A DNA stretch of 64,000 nt from Myxococcales bacterium (GCA_020846875.1 JADLDB010000072.1:1-64000), one strand, 5' to 3'. Shown: positions 19,117 through 28,694, numbered from the stretch's first letter. Notes: generated by a model from the sequence alone, not told the origin. Made by a program: numbers and translations.

Positions 19117-20205
19117 ATGAAGGTCTCGAGGTCGAAGCACCCCGCGCGCTGGTGGCACCGGCTGGAGGACGGCCGGCTGCAGTGCGACGTCTGCCCGCGG
19201 GACTGCAGGTTGAAGGACGGCCAGCGGGGCTTCTGCTTCGTGCGCGCGCGCGAGGGCGATCAGCTGGTCCTCACCACGTACGGGCGCAGCTCGGGCTTCT
19301 GCGTCGACCCCATCGAGAAGAAGCCGCTCAACCACTTCTACCCGGGCTCCTCGGTGCTCTCCTTCGGCACCGCGGGCTGCAACCTGGGCTGCCGCTTCTG
19401 TCAGAACTGGGACATCAGCAAGGCGACCGAGTGGGACGCGCTGGCCGACCAGGCCTCTGCGGAGGCGATCGCCGAGCGCGCGCAGGCGCTGGGCTGCAGG
19501 TCGGTGGCCTTCACGTACAACGATCCGACCATCTTCCTCGAGTACGCGATGGACGTGGCCAAGGCGTGCCAGGCGCGCGGGGTGAAGACGGTGGCGGTGA
19601 CGGCGGGCTACCTCCACCAAGAGCCGCTGAAGGAGTTCGCCCGGGTGCTGGACGCGGCCAACGTCGACCTGAAGGCCTTCACCGAGGACTTCTACCACCG
19701 CATCAGCTTCGCCCACCTGCAGCCGGTGCTGGACACGCTGGAGTACCTGGTCCACGAGACGAAGGTGTGGACGGAGCTCACCACGCTGCTCATCCCCGGC
19801 CACAACGACAGCGAGAAGGAAGTGGCGCAGTTGTCCGAGTGGGTGGTGGCGAAGCTGGGCCCTTCCGTGCCGCTGCACTTCTCCGCCTTCCACCCCGACT
19901 TCAAGATGATGGACGTTCCGCGCACGCCGCCGCAGACGCTCGCGCGCGCGCGCCGGCAGGCCCTGCAGGCGGGCCTCAAGCACGTCTACACCGGCAACGT
20001 GCACGACCCGGAAGGCGACACCACCTCGTGCGCGAAGTGCGACGCGCGGCTCATCGTGCGCGACTGGTACGAGCTGCTGGAGTACCGGGTGACGCCGAAG
20101 GGTACGTGTCCCGACTGCGGCGCGGCGGTGGCCGGGCACTTCGAGGACAGGCCGGGGGCGTGGGGACGCAAGCGGCAGCGGGTGCTGATGGACGCGGCGC
20201 GCTGA
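19117..20205 (+). CDS. amrS: AmmeMemoRadiSam system radical SAM enzyme
   Basis: The 362-residue enzyme carries the radical SAM cluster motif C-x3-C-x2-C as CNLGCRFCQNW (C88, C92, C95), preceded by SFGTAGC. The family's extra N-terminal Cys set (CDVCPRDCRLKDGQRGFC) and a C-terminal zinc-ribbon-like pair of CxxC motifs (CAKC and CPDC) are both present. DLKAFTEDFY and TTLLIPGHND are typical of the pyruvate-formate-lyase-activase-like branch. It should generate a 5'-deoxyadenosyl radical to modify a substrate not yet identified. It is the last gene of the three-gene cassette and ends 36 bases before a convergent gene. Confidence 0.94.
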   Translation: MKVSRSKHPARWWHRLEDGRLQCDVCPRDCRLKDGQRGFCFVRAREGDQLVLTTYGRSSGFCVDPIEKKPLNHFYPGSSVLSFGTAGCNLGCRFCQNWDISKATEWDALADQASAEAIAERAQALGCRSVAFTYNDPTIFLEYAMDVAKACQARGVKTVAVTAGYLHQEPLKEFARVLDAANVDLKAFTEDFYHRISFAHLQPVLDTLEYLVHETKVWTELTTLLIPGHNDSEKEVAQLSEWVVAKLGPSVPLHFSAFHPDFKMMDVPRTPPQTLARARRQALQAGLKHVYTGNVHDPEGDTTSCAKCDARLIVRDWYELLEYRVTPKGTCPDCGAAVAGHFEDRPGAWGRKRQRVLMDAAR

Positions 20206-20241
20206 GCGCCCGCACCGCGCGCGCAGGCCGGCCCCACGGCT

Positions 20242-21552
20242 TCAGTGCTTCGCGCGCTTTCCGTAGGCGACGGCGACGTCGGTGAAGGTCGCCTCGAGCT
20301 GCGGCGAGTAGTCCAGCCCGACGGCTGCCTTTTCGAGGCAGCGCAGCAGCGCCGGCGGGGCCAGCGGATCGAAGGCCGCCGCTCGGGCCACCTTCCCTCG
20401 CGCAGGGTACAGGCGCACCCACACCTCGGCGGACCGCTGCTCGGCGCAGGCGCTCTTCAGTTGCGCCTGCAGCGCGTGCGCGTCGAGGTGCCGGCGCTCG
20501 GTCAGCACGTCCTCCTGGTCCAGCTCCGGCGCCGCAGAGAGCCCGGGCAGCTCGGGGGAGTCCTTCTCGAAGCGGCGGAGGTTCTCTTCGAGCTGCTGGT
20601 CCCCCTTCGCCAACTGCACGGCCCGGCGCGACAGGGCCGTCGCGCGGTCGCGGTCTCCAGCCTGGAAGGCCACCTCGGCCACCGTGTCGAGGCACGCGGC
20701 GTTGTCGGGCGCCAGCGCCTCGAGCCGGGCCGCCACGCGCGCGGCGCCACCCAGGTCGCCGAGCTCCAGCAGCAGGTAGACCAGGTCGTTGAGCCCCTCG
20801 GTGTCGTCGGCCGACGTCCACGCGTTGGTGACGGCCGCCCGGGCGCGCTCGAGGTCTGCCCGCGGCAGGCCGGCCTTCGCGGTCAGCTCCGCGAGCGCGT
20901 GCAGGAAGGCCGGGGCCTCGACGGCCATCGGCCAGGCCTCGAGGAAAGCAGAGAACGCGCGCCCCCGCTCCCGGGTGGCAGCCAGCGCGGCCTGGACGAG
21001 GGCGGCTTCGGCGGCGGCGCGTCCCCCGATGCGGGCCTCATTCTTTGGATCGGCGCGTTGGGCGCGGGCGAAGAGCTCCAGCGCGCGCAGGGGCTCGGTG
21101 TGCTTGAGCGCCCGGCCGGCCAGCAGCCACTCGGCGGCCGGGGCGTCGGCGGGCGGCTCGGCGCGCACGCGGACGCGCGCCAGCGGCAACCCCTTCTCGA
21201 GCTCCTCGATGAAGCCGTCGACGTCCTGGCTGTGGATCTTCCAGGCGACGTGGCCGTCGGGCGTCAGGACCAGCACCGTGGGGTAGGTGTTGATGTCGAA
21301 GCGCCGCGCCACCGCCACGCCCGGCCCGCGCTCGGCGTCGTACTTCACCAGCTTGAGGCCCGCGAGCGCCTTGACCACGCGGGGGTGGGGGAACACCTTC
21401 GCGTCCATCATCCGGCAGGGCTTGCACCAGGTGGTGAAGACGTCGAGGACGATGGGCGTGCCGGACCTGGTCGTCTCGGCCAGCACCTCCTCGAACGGCA
21501 GGGGCGGGGCAGGAGCGGCGGCGATCAGCGCGGCGAGGGCGGGCAGGAACAT
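20242..21552 (-). CDS. Secreted thioredoxin-like protein with helical repeats
   Basis: A short signal peptide ([16 protein letters not shown]) leads into a thioredoxin fold with the redox motif WCKPC near residue 42 and the cis-Pro segment [11 protein letters not shown] near 100. This resembles DsbD-gamma or thiol:disulfide interchange domains. From about residue 140 the protein becomes a TPR-like helical array ([39 protein letters not shown]). It is likely periplasmic and could handle disulfides in the many Cys-rich envelope proteins of this region, though no substrate is shown. Length, 436 residues, is far above that of simple thioredoxins because of the repeats. Confidence 0.85.
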   Translation of the reverse strand: MFLPALAALIAAAPAPPLPFEEVLAETTRSGTPIVLDVFTTWCKPCRMMDAKVFPHPRVVKALAGLKLVKYDAERGPGVAVARRFDINTYPTVLVLTPDGHVAWKIHSQDVDGFIEELEKGLPLARVRVRAEPPADAPAAEWLLAGRALKHTEPLRALELFARAQRADPKNEARIGGRAAAEAALVQAALAATRERGRAFSAFLEAWPMAVEAPAFLHALAELTAKAGLPRADLERARAAVTNAWTSADDTEGLNDLVYLLLELGDLGGAARVAARLEALAPDNAACLDTVAEVAFQAGDRDRATALSRRAVQLAKGDQQLEENLRRFEKDSPELPGLSAAPELDQEDVLTERRHLDAHALQAQLKSACAEQRSAEVWVRLYPARGKVARAAAFDPLAPPALLRCLEKAAVGLDYSPQLEATFTDVAVAYGKRAKH

Positions 21553-21635
21553 GCGCGGCGGAGCCTACCTCCACCGGCCTGAAGACCTCGCAGCTTTCCA
21601 TTGGAGGCGACTCGGTTCTGGTGTCTGGTAACAGG

Positions 21636-22823
21636 ATGCGAACGATCCTCGTGGTCACCGCCGCAGTGATTGTTGGCTGTACTGGACCCGCAGGCACGAC
21701 CGGCCCCGCGGGGCCAGCGGGCCCGGCCGGAACTTCCGGAGGAGCTGGGCCTCAGGGACCGACCGGACCTCAGGGGCCGATGGGTGCGCCGGGGCCCGCG
21801 GGCGACGCCGGCGTCGAGGGAGCTCCGGGCATGCAAGGTCCCCAGGGCGTCGCGGGACCTCAAGGCACGCAGGGAATCCAGGGCCCACCCGGTGACGCGG
21901 GACCGCAGGGGCCGGCGGGAGTGCCGGGGCGCGGCTATCGCGACCCTCTGGCCGTGGCGACGAAGCGCTGGGATCAGCTCCCGAAGGCGACGGGGTCGTT
22001 CCCAACCGGGGTCCAGCCTTCTGGCGTCGCGTTCGACGGCGCGAACGTCTGGGTGGCGAATCGCGGCAGCAACACGGTGACGAAGCTGCGCGCCACCGAC
22101 GGCGCCCTCCTCGGTACCTTCACGACGGGCGCGTCCCCGGCCGCGCTGGGCTTCGACGGCACGAGCATCTGGGTAGCGAACGGTAGCGCCGGCACGGTGA
22201 CGAAGCTGCGCGCGAGCGACGGGACGCTCCAGGGGACGTACCCGGTGGGCAACTCGCCTTCGTCGTTCGCCTTTGACGGGACGGACATGTGGGTCACCAA
22301 CACCAACAGCGGCAGCGTGATGAAGCTGCGCGTCAGCGACGGCACGGTGCTGGCCACGTACACGCCGCCCTCGGGAGGCTTCATGCGAGGCCTGGCCTTC
22401 GACGGCACCTCGGTCTGGGTGACGAACCCCGTAGCGGCCACGCTGACGAGCCTGCGCCTGTCCGATGCAGTTGGGCAGGTCACCGTCAACGTGGGCGGCA
22501 ACGCGGGCGGCGTGGCCTTCGACGGCACCTACCTCTGGGTGGCGAACGGCAGCGCCAACACGGTGACGAAGGTGCGCGCGTCCGACGGGCTGGTGCAGGG
22601 CACGACCCCCGTGGGCGCCTTCCCCGACGGAATCGCCTTCGATGGGTCGCTCGTCTGGGTAGCGAACGGCGTCGGCAACAGCCTGAGCGCGATCCGCCCG
22701 GTGGACGGCACGGTGGTCCAGACCGTCACCCTCAATGGCCCGGCCCAGCCCTACGGGCTGGCGTTCGACGGCGAGCGGATGTGGGTGGCCTGCTACGGTC
22801 AGAACGCCCTCGTGAAGTTCTGA
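21636..22823 (+). CDS. Collagen-like beta-propeller lipoprotein
   Basis: Starting from ATG 21636 the protein has a lipoprotein signal ([15 protein letters not shown]) and then, directly after Cys-Thr, 27 uninterrupted Gly-X-Y triplets such as [13 protein letters not shown] short linker leads to about seven repeats of roughly 40 residues, each with the pattern FDG-x3-WVAN-x5-T-x2-KLRA-x-DG, as in YVTN/NHL-type propellers. The last unit stops after the first strands, which would allow the usual blade closure. It is anchored in the envelope, with the collagen-like stalk likely lifting the propeller off the surface. Collagen-like triplets can also be a low-complexity spacer without triple-helix formation. 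A GTG at 21621 is a possible earlier start. Confidence 0.85.
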   Translation: MRTILVVTAAVIVGCTGPAGTTGPAGPAGPAGTSGGAGPQGPTGPQGPMGAPGPAGDAGVEGAPGMQGPQGVAGPQGTQGIQGPPGDAGPQGPAGVPGRGYRDPLAVATKRWDQLPKATGSFPTGVQPSGVAFDGANVWVANRGSNTVTKLRATDGALLGTFTTGASPAALGFDGTSIWVANGSAGTVTKLRASDGTLQGTYPVGNSPSSFAFDGTDMWVTNTNSGSVMKLRVSDGTVLATYTPPSGGFMRGLAFDGTSVWVTNPVAATLTSLRLSDAVGQVTVNVGGNAGGVAFDGTYLWVANGSANTVTKVRASDGLVQGTTPVGAFPDGIAFDGSLVWVANGVGNSLSAIRPVDGTVVQTVTLNGPAQPYGLAFDGERMWVACYGQNALVKF

Positions 22824-22878
22824 AAGCGCGACCTGGGCTGCACCCGCGGGCTGGCAATGGCCGCGGCGCTGCTGGCGT

Positions 22879-22899
22879 CTTGAGGCGGCCGCCTTCAAG
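22879..22899. terminator. Palindromic hairpin between convergent genes
   Basis: CTTGA-GGCGGCCGCC-TTCAAG is an almost perfect palindrome with one unpaired base. It covers the stop codon of the GAF gene and lies 56 bases after the propeller-gene stop, as expected for a bidirectional terminator. No T-run is seen. Confidence 0.4.
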
Positions 22900-23587
22900 G
22901 CAAGTGCGAGGCGACCTCCGTCGCCAGCACCACCAGCATCGCCAGGCGCTCCCCGGTGAAGCCGTTCTTCTGCGCGCTCTTAGCGTCGAGGATCCCCACC
23001 ACCGCGCCCTTCGCGTCGAGCAGCGGCAGGCACGCCTCGCTCTGAATGTCCTGGTCGCACTCGTAGTACGCGCCGCCCGCACCCACCTGCGCCTTCACGT
23101 CCTGGATGACGCGGGCCTTGCCTGACAGCGCCACCGCCACGTTGTTGGACAGCTTCGCGAACGCCTCGGTGAGGGGGAACTCCGCGCGGCTGGGCTTGCC
23201 CGAGTAGCCCACCTTCACCAGCGCCCGCCCGCTGCCCACCACGCGCGCCTGGTACACGCCCACCCACTCGAGGCCGGTCCGGTTGGCCACGTGCTCGAGC
23301 AGCTCGTCCAGCACCAGCAGGCACATGCTGGTCCGCGTCGCGCGCCCGCCCAGCGCCGCGCCCAGGTCGTACGGCGTCGGATCCAATTCGCCTTGCAGCG
23401 AGCAGCTCCCGTCCTGGGACAGCTTCGGCACCTTCACCAGGTAGAGCTGGTTGAGCGCCGTCGGCGTGGCGGGCAGTGAGCGCTTCTTCGCCTCCTCCAG
23501 CACCTCCCACAGCGACGTCTGTGCCTCGCGCACCAGCGGCCGCTGCACCTCCACTCCGACCTGCTTCGCGTAGTCCGTGGCGTCCAT
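22895..23587 (-). CDS. GAF-domain protein, fRMsr-like without resolving Cys
   Basis: The 230-residue product has a roughly 100-residue N-terminal part of unknown type and a C-terminal GAF domain (WVGVYQARVVGSGRALVKVG to GFTGERLAMLVVLA). The segment ECDQDIQSEACLPLLDAKG closely resembles the catalytic-Cys region of free methionine-(R)-sulfoxide reductase (CDxxxxSEIVLP). The upstream resolving cysteines of that enzyme, normally in a GxGVCG loop, are not visible, so it may be a sensor or an altered reductase. ATG at 23587 is the first codon after a 10-base gap from the fumarase stop, so the two are co-transcribed. A redox link to the Fe-S fumarase is an inference. Confidence 0.75.
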   Translation of the reverse strand: MDATDYAKQVGVEVQRPLVREAQTSLWEVLEEAKKRSLPATPTALNQLYLVKVPKLSQDGSCSLQGELDPTPYDLGAALGGRATRTSMCLLVLDELLEHVANRTGLEWVGVYQARVVGSGRALVKVGYSGKPSRAEFPLTEAFAKLSNNVAVALSGKARVIQDVKAQVGAGGAYYECDQDIQSEACLPLLDAKGAVVGILDAKSAQKNGFTGERLAMLVVLATEVASHLP

Positions 23588-23597
23588 AGGGTGGACT

Positions 23598-25226
23598 CTA
23601 GGCCTTCGTCCCGGCCGGGAGCAGCTCCGCGAAGAAGTCGTTGCCCTTGTCATCCACCACGATGAAGGCGGGGAAGTCGACCACCTCGATCTTCCACACC
23701 GCCTCCATGCCGAGCTCGGGGTACTCCAGCACCTCCACCTTCTTGATGCAGTCCTGCGCCAGCCGCGCCGCCGGCCCGCCGATGCTGCCCAGGTAGAAGC
23801 CGCCGTACTTCTTGCACGCGTCCGTCACCGCCTTCGAGCGGTTGCCCTTGGCCAGCATGACGAAGCTGCCGCCGTGCTGCTGGAAGAGGTCGACGTAGCT
23901 GTCCATGCGCCCCGCGGTGGTGGGCCCGAAGCTGCCCGACGCCATGCCCTGGGGCGTCTTGGCCGGCCCCGCGTAGTACACGCACTGGTCCTTCAGGTAC
24001 TGCGGCAGCCCCTGGCCCGCGTCGAGCCGCTCCTTCAGCTTCGCGTGGGCGATGTCGCGCGCCACCACCATCGGGCCGGACAGCGACAGCCGCGTCTTCA
24101 CCGGGTAGCGCGAGAGCAGCGCGCGCACGTCGCTCATCGGGCGCGTCAGGTCCACCTTCACCACCTCGCCGCCCAGCACCTTCTCGTCCACCTCCGGGAG
24201 GAACTTCGCCGGATCGCGCTCCAGCTCCTCGAGGAAGACGCCGTCCTTCGTGATCTTCCCCAGGGCCTGGCGATCCGCCGAGCAGGAGACCGCGATGGCC
24301 ACCGGGCAGCTCGCGCCGTGCCGCGGCAGCCGCACCACGCGCACGTCGTGGCAGAAGTACTTCCCGCCGAACTGCGCGCCGATCCCCAGCCGCTGGGTGA
24401 GCTGGTGCACCTTGCCCTCCAGCTCCACGTCGCGAAGGCCGTGGCCCGCCAGCGTCCCCTTCGTGGGCAGCGTGTCCAGGTAGCGCGCCGACGCCAGCTT
24501 GGCCGTCTCCAGGGCCGCCTCCGCGCTGGTGCCGCCGATGACGACGGCCAGGTGGTACGGAGGACACGCCGCGGTGCCCAGCGCGCGCAGCTTCTCGTTG
24601 AGCCAGCTCATCAGTGACTTCTCGTTGAGCAGCGCCTTGGTCTCCTGGAACAGGTAGCTCTTGTTCGCCGAGCCGCCGCCCTTGGCCATGAAGAGGAACT
24701 TGTACGCGTCGCCGTCGACCGCGCTGATCTTAATCTCCGCGGGCAGGTTGCAGCCGGTGTTCTTCTCCTCGAAGGTGCTCAGCGGGGCGAGCTGCGAGTA
24801 GCGGAGGTTGGTCTCGGTGTACGTCTTGAAGACGCCGCGGGCGAGCGCCTCCTCGTCACCGCCGCCGGTGAAGACGAATTGCCCTTTCTTCCCCTTCACG
24901 ATGGCGGTGCCGGTGTCCTGGCACATCGGCAGCACGCCGCCGGCGGAGATGCTGGCGTTCTTCAAGAGGTCCAGCGCGACGAACTTGTCGTTGTTGGACG
25001 CCTCGGGGTCCTCGAGGATCCGCTCGAGCTGCGCGAGGTGCGAGGGCCGCAGGAGGTGCGCGATGTCGCGCATCGCCTCCTTCGCCAGCAGGGTGAGCGC
25101 CTCCTTCTCCACCTGAAGGAAGGTGTGCCCCTGCGCGGTGAAGGTGGACACGAGGTCCTTCGTGAGGAGCCGGTACGGGGTGTCGTCGTGCTGCAGCGGG
25201 AGGAGCTCGGAGAAGGTGAAGTCCAT
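23598..25226 (-). CDS. fumA: Class I (Fe-S) fumarate hydratase
   Basis: The enzyme interconverts fumarate and malate in the citric acid cycle. The 542-residue single chain combines the alpha and beta domains as in enterobacterial FumA/FumB. Cysteines expected to hold the 4Fe-4S cluster are in PMCQDTGT (C102), [10 protein letters not shown] (C221) and AVSCSADRQ (C315). [12 protein letters not shown] and [10 protein letters not shown] match the alpha domain, and [19 protein letters not shown] with [15 protein letters not shown] the beta domain. It is first in a two-gene operon with the GAF protein. This class is oxygen-sensitive, which makes the GAF partner notable. Assignment is firm. Confidence 0.95.
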   Translation of the reverse strand: MDFTFSELLPLQHDDTPYRLLTKDLVSTFTAQGHTFLQVEKEALTLLAKEAMRDIAHLLRPSHLAQLERILEDPEASNNDKFVALDLLKNASISAGGVLPMCQDTGTAIVKGKKGQFVFTGGGDEEALARGVFKTYTETNLRYSQLAPLSTFEEKNTGCNLPAEIKISAVDGDAYKFLFMAKGGGSANKSYLFQETKALLNEKSLMSWLNEKLRALGTAACPPYHLAVVIGGTSAEAALETAKLASARYLDTLPTKGTLAGHGLRDVELEGKVHQLTQRLGIGAQFGGKYFCHDVRVVRLPRHGASCPVAIAVSCSADRQALGKITKDGVFLEELERDPAKFLPEVDEKVLGGEVVKVDLTRPMSDVRALLSRYPVKTRLSLSGPMVVARDIAHAKLKERLDAGQGLPQYLKDQCVYYAGPAKTPQGMASGSFGPTTAGRMDSYVDLFQQHGGSFVMLAKGNRSKAVTDACKKYGGFYLGSIGGPAARLAQDCIKKVEVLEYPELGMEAVWKIEVVDFPAFIVVDDKGNDFFAELLPAGTKA

Positions 25227-25315
25227 GGCGCGCCGGTTGTAGCGCCGAACGCGTGAGGGGGGGCGCTTTGTCTGTCCTGCACTTCGGCTACAGTTCGTGA
25301 GGGCAGGGGGGCGGT

Positions 25316-25702
25316 ATGCGCGAAGAGGTGCCGAGCGGGGCGCGGGTGCTGATCGTCGACGACGATCCGATGATCCGCCGCCTGTTCGTGCGCGCGCTCA
25401 CCAGGCTGGGCCTCGCGCACGTGGTCGTCGCCACCGACGAGGAAGCTCGCGGCGCGGTCGCCCGCGAAGCCTTCGCCATGGTGCTCATCGATGAGCACCT
25501 CGGGCACGCGAAGGGCTCTGAGCTGGTCAGGGACCTCCGCCGCCTGGCGCTCGGGAAGCCGCAGTGGGTCTGCATCTCGGGCAGCGTGCTCGCCGGCGAC
25601 CCGCCGCCCGACGGCTTCGACGGCGCCGAAGAGAAGCCCACCACGTTTGACGCCATGGGCGCGCTCGTCGAGCGCTGGGCGGCGCCAAGGAGGACCTCAT
25701 GA
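25316..25702 (+). CDS. Single-domain response regulator
   Basis: The 128-residue product is a lone receiver domain. Acidic residues in [13 protein letters not shown], the phospho-acceptor D59 in VLIDEHLG, the Ser of VCISGS and the Lys of EEKPTT near 107 are all in place. The helix after D59 is divergent ([11 protein letters not shown]), so partner specificity may be unusual. It lacks an output domain and must act by protein contact or phosphotransfer. It leads a receiver-receiver-kinase cluster, 34 bases before the next gene. The strong GGGGGG tract before the ATG acts as the ribosome site. A weak promoter, TTGTCT-N15-TACAGT, ends about 20 bases before the start. Confidence 0.85.
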   Translation: MREEVPSGARVLIVDDDPMIRRLFVRALTRLGLAHVVVATDEEARGAVAREAFAMVLIDEHLGHAKGSELVRDLRRLALGKPQWVCISGSVLAGDPPPDGFDGAEEKPTTFDAMGALVERWAAPRRTS

Positions 25703-25736
25703 TTCTGTCTGCTCCAGAGCGGTCGAGGTCGAGCCC

Positions 25737-26162
25737 ATGATCACCCGGCGCCTCCTCGTCGCCGAAGATGATCCGAACGATCGGGTGCTGATCCGCCGGG
25801 CGCTCGCCAGGGCGGCGCTCGCCGACCGCGTGGACTTCGTGACCGACGGGCAGGAGGCCGTGGACTTCCTGGAGGGGCTCGCGAAGACGCCCGGGCGCGA
25901 GTGGCCCGTCGTCGTCGTCCTCGACCTGAAGATGCCGCGCCTCGACGGCCTCGAGGTGCTCGCCTGGATTCGCCGCTCCGGGCACGGCGCCGTGCCGGTG
26001 GTCCTCCTGACGTCGTCGTCGGAGCCGTCCGACATCCGCCGCGCGTACGCGGCCGGAGCCAACGCCTTCGTCGTCAAGCCGTCGGCGCTCGACGCCTTCA
26101 CTCACGCGGTTTCTGAGCTCGGCTCCTTCTGGGTGAACACGAATGCCCCGCCCGTCCGCTGA
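25737..26162 (+). CDS. CheY-like response regulator, Rcp1 type
   Basis: This 141-residue receiver resembles those paired with phytochrome-type kinases: LLVAEDDPNDRVLIRRAL at the N-terminus, D63 in VLDLKMPRLDGLEVL, TSS after strand 4, and FVVKPS near 112. The long insertion before the phosphorylated strand (FLEGLAKTPGREWPVV) is typical of that group. It overlaps the start of the histidine kinase gene by 20 bases, so the pair is translated together and is very likely a cognate kinase-regulator pair. No DNA-binding domain is present. ATG at 25737 starts right at strand 1. Confidence 0.9.
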   Translation: MITRRLLVAEDDPNDRVLIRRALARAALADRVDFVTDGQEAVDFLEGLAKTPGREWPVVVVLDLKMPRLDGLEVLAWIRRSGHGAVPVVLLTSSSEPSDIRRAYAAGANAFVVKPSALDAFTHAVSELGSFWVNTNAPPVR

Positions 26163-27522
26163 CGCCTCGCGCGTGCTGGACGTGCTCCTCGAGCCGCGCG
26201 CGCGGCCGTCGGCTCCAAACAACCGCGCCACGGCCCGCCTCCTCGCGGGGTGCCTGCTGGCGCTGCTCATCTTCTTCGGCTGCTACGACAGCTACATGGC
26301 CACGGCCCACCCGGGCTACACGCCACCCTGGGGCGGTTACCTGCTGCTCGCCACCGGCTACGGGCTCGTCCGGGCGGGCTACTTCTCCGCCGCGGCCTGG
26401 CTCACGGTAGGCACCATCCCCACGGTCGCCTTCCTGCTGGTCGTCCTCGGCATCTCAGGCGCGCCGACGGTGACCACGTCCTTGCCGGTGCTCGCGGTGC
26501 TGCTGGGCACGTTGCTGCTGAGCGCGCGCGCGATCATCGGCATCACCGTGGGCTCGGTCCTGGCCGTCTGGCTCACCACCGTGGTGCCCACGCCGCACCG
26601 GCTGACGGTCGGCGAGGTCTCGGGCTCGCTGCTGATCGTCGGCCTCGGCGGGGCGCTCGGCGCGCTCTCGGTCACCCACCGCACCCGCCTCGAACGCGAC
26701 CGGCGCGCGGCGCTGCTCACGCAAGCCCAGGAGCTCGAGCGCCGGGTGCAGGAGCGCACCGAGGAACTCGCCCAGACGGTGCGGGAGCTCGAGTCGTTCT
26801 CGTACACCGTGTCTCACGACCTGCGCGCCCCGCTGCGCGCCATCGAAGGCTTCGCCACCATCCTCGAGGAGGACCACGGCGAGAAGCTCGGCGCGGAAGG
26901 TCGCGAGACGCTCTCGGTGGTGCTCGGCAGCGCCCGGCGCATGTCGGTGCTCATCGACGGCCTGTTGCGGCTGTCGCGCGTGGCGCGGGCGCAGGTCCAG
27001 CGCGATGAGGTGGACCTGGTTCCCCTGGCGCGGAACATCGCTCGCACGCTGGAGGTGGCCGGCGGCACGCCCACCGACTTCGTCATGCCGGACGCGCTCG
27101 TCGTCCACGCCGACCCCAGCCTGGTCGCGACGATCATGGAGAACCTGCTCGGCAACGCGCACAAGTTCTCGCGCGGGAGCCGCGAGCCGCGCATCGAGCT
27201 CGGCTCCACCCTGAAGGACGGCGAGCGCTACTGCTTCGTCAAGGACAACGGCGCCGGCTTCGACATGGCGCACTCGGCCCGGCTCTTCCGTCCGTTCGAG
27301 CGGCTTCATCGCCAGGAGGAGTTCCCCGGCACGGGCATTGGGCTCGCCACCGTCTGGCGGGCGGTGGAGCGGCACGGGGGCCACCTGTTCGCCGAGGCCG
27401 AACCTGGCCACGGCGCCACCATCTACTTCAGGCTCGACGCCAGGGGCGCCGCACCCCCTCCAGGGGTGACCGCGCGCGAGGGCCGGCTGGAAGGGCTGCG
27501 CGTCACTTCGCGCCCAGGGTGA
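26143..27522 (+). CDS. Membrane histidine kinase
   Basis: The 459-residue kinase has an N-terminal membrane region with about five or six helices between residues 30 and 178, then a coiled-coil linker (RVQERTEELAQTVREL), a HisKA domain with phospho-acceptor H225 in SYTVSHDLRAPLRAIEGF, and a HATPase domain with N-box MENLLGNAHKFS, KDNGAGFDM and GTGIGLATVWR. The DHp sequence is of the phytochrome/bacteriophytochrome-associated type, in keeping with the Rcp1-like receiver upstream. The membrane part has no recognised sensor domain, so the signal is unknown. The tail after the ATPase domain is short and Arg/Pro-rich and runs into a possible gene remnant on the other strand. Confidence 0.92.
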   Translation: MPRPSADASRVLDVLLEPRARPSAPNNRATARLLAGCLLALLIFFGCYDSYMATAHPGYTPPWGGYLLLATGYGLVRAGYFSAAAWLTVGTIPTVAFLLVVLGISGAPTVTTSLPVLAVLLGTLLLSARAIIGITVGSVLAVWLTTVVPTPHRLTVGEVSGSLLIVGLGGALGALSVTHRTRLERDRRAALLTQAQELERRVQERTEELAQTVRELESFSYTVSHDLRAPLRAIEGFATILEEDHGEKLGAEGRETLSVVLGSARRMSVLIDGLLRLSRVARAQVQRDEVDLVPLARNIARTLEVAGGTPTDFVMPDALVVHADPSLVATIMENLLGNAHKFSRGSREPRIELGSTLKDGERYCFVKDNGAGFDMAHSARLFRPFERLHRQEEFPGTGIGLATVWRAVERHGGHLFAEAEPGHGATIYFRLDARGAAPPPGVTAREGRLEGLRVTSRPG

Positions 27523-27700
27523 GGCGGACGGTCGCCGGCACCTCCAGGCGGCCGGCGCGGTGCAGCCCTGGCAGAGGTCACGCGGAAGCCGCCGGGAGAC
27601 GCGGAGGAAGGCACGCACAGTCGGCGCCGTCACGGTGGCGTCGGGCGTGAAGGCCACCTCGAAGACGCGCGTCGCCGCAATGGCGCGCGGCGAAGCACGG
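27503..27700 (-). pseudogene. Frameshifted 3' remnant of a minus-strand gene
   Basis: On the minus strand a clean ending, LHRAGRLEVPATVRLTLGAK then TGA at 27503, is preceded in another frame by FEVAFTPDATVTAPTVRAFL and RVSRRLP. The two look like parts of one protein interrupted by a frame change near 27580. It fills most of the 248-base gap between the kinase and the HlyD-like gene. There is no start codon with a ribosome site. Remnant status is an inference. Confidence 0.25.
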
Positions 27701-27770
27701 CCTCTCCTTGACGCTCGCGGACCGGCGTGCCTTCTTCGCCACCTCACTGAAACGCGGGGAGGCCTCTCGG

Positions 27771-28694
27771 ATGTTCACCGGGGAGATTCAGCGGTCGCGC
27801 TCGAAGAAGCCCTTCGTCCTGGCCTTCGTGGTGGTGGCGATCATCGCGGCGGTCGTCCTCTTCGTGCCCTTTCCCCGCACGGTGAAGAGCACCTTCACGC
27901 TGGTGGGCGCCACCTCCACGGACGTGAAGGCCGTGCGCGCCGGGAAGGTGGCCGAGGTCGTCTCCGCCAGCGGCAAGTCCGTCAACGCCGGCGACCCGCT
28001 GCTCAAGCTGGAGGCCGCCGACGCGGAGAAGGCGCTCACCGAGGCCCAGTCGAAGCTGGACGCGCTCAACAAGCAGAAGCCCGCCCCGGCGAAGGACGCC
28101 GCGAGGTCCGCGCAGGAGGTGAGGAAGTCCGAGGCCGCGCTCAAGGCCGCCGACAAGGCCCTGGAGGCCGCCCGCGCCAAAGCGAAGGGCAAGCCCGCCC
28201 CGGCCGTGGCGAAGGCCGAGAAGAAGCAGAAGGCCGCGTCGGCGGCGCTGGAGAGGGCGAAGTCGAAGGCCAGGCTGTCCGAGGCGGACTTGAAGGCCCA
28301 GGTGGCCGAGCAGGAGAAGGCCGTGGCCGCCGCGAAGGCCGAGCTGGACGGCTGCACCCTCAAGGCGCCGGCGTCGGGCGTGGTGGCCGGCCTGCGGGTG
28401 GTGAAGGGCACCGTGCTGGAGAAGGACGCGGTGGTGGCGAAGGTGGAGGGCGCCGCGAAGCTGAAGGCCGTGGTGGAGGAGCCCGCCACCCAGAAGCTGA
28501 AGAAGGGCATGGCGCTCGAGCTGGTGCTGGAGGGCGGAGGCCACAAGAAGCTGCTCTTCGACGACGACGCGAAGGACGGCAAGGCGGTGGCCGAGTTCGA
28601 CAACACCAAGGGTGAGTTCGAGCCGGGCATGGGCGGCACTGCGGAGATCACCGGCGACGACACCAACCTGCTCAGCACGCTGCTGGGGAAGTGA
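27771..28694 (+). CDS. HlyD-like membrane fusion protein
   Basis: One N-terminal membrane helix (FVLAFVVVAIIAAVVLFVPF) is followed by a biotinyl/lipoyl-like strand region (VRAGKVAEVVSASGKSVNAG), a long Lys/Ala-rich coiled coil at about residues 80-195, and the second lipoyl half (GCTLKAPASGVVAGLRVVKG). This is the plan of a periplasmic adaptor for export pumps. GGGGAGG eight bases before the ATG fixes the start at 27771. No ABC or RND pump gene is adjacent; instead the next gene, one base after the stop, encodes a nuclease-fold lipoprotein. The 307-residue length is short for the family, with little after the second lipoyl half. Export partner unknown. Confidence 0.8.
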   Translation: MFTGEIQRSRSKKPFVLAFVVVAIIAAVVLFVPFPRTVKSTFTLVGATSTDVKAVRAGKVAEVVSASGKSVNAGDPLLKLEAADAEKALTEAQSKLDALNKQKPAPAKDAARSAQEVRKSEAALKAADKALEAARAKAKGKPAPAVAKAEKKQKAASAALERAKSKARLSEADLKAQVAEQEKAVAAAKAELDGCTLKAPASGVVAGLRVVKGTVLEKDAVVAKVEGAAKLKAVVEEPATQKLKKGMALELVLEGGGHKKLLFDDDAKDGKAVAEFDNTKGEFEPGMGGTAEITGDDTNLLSTLLGK

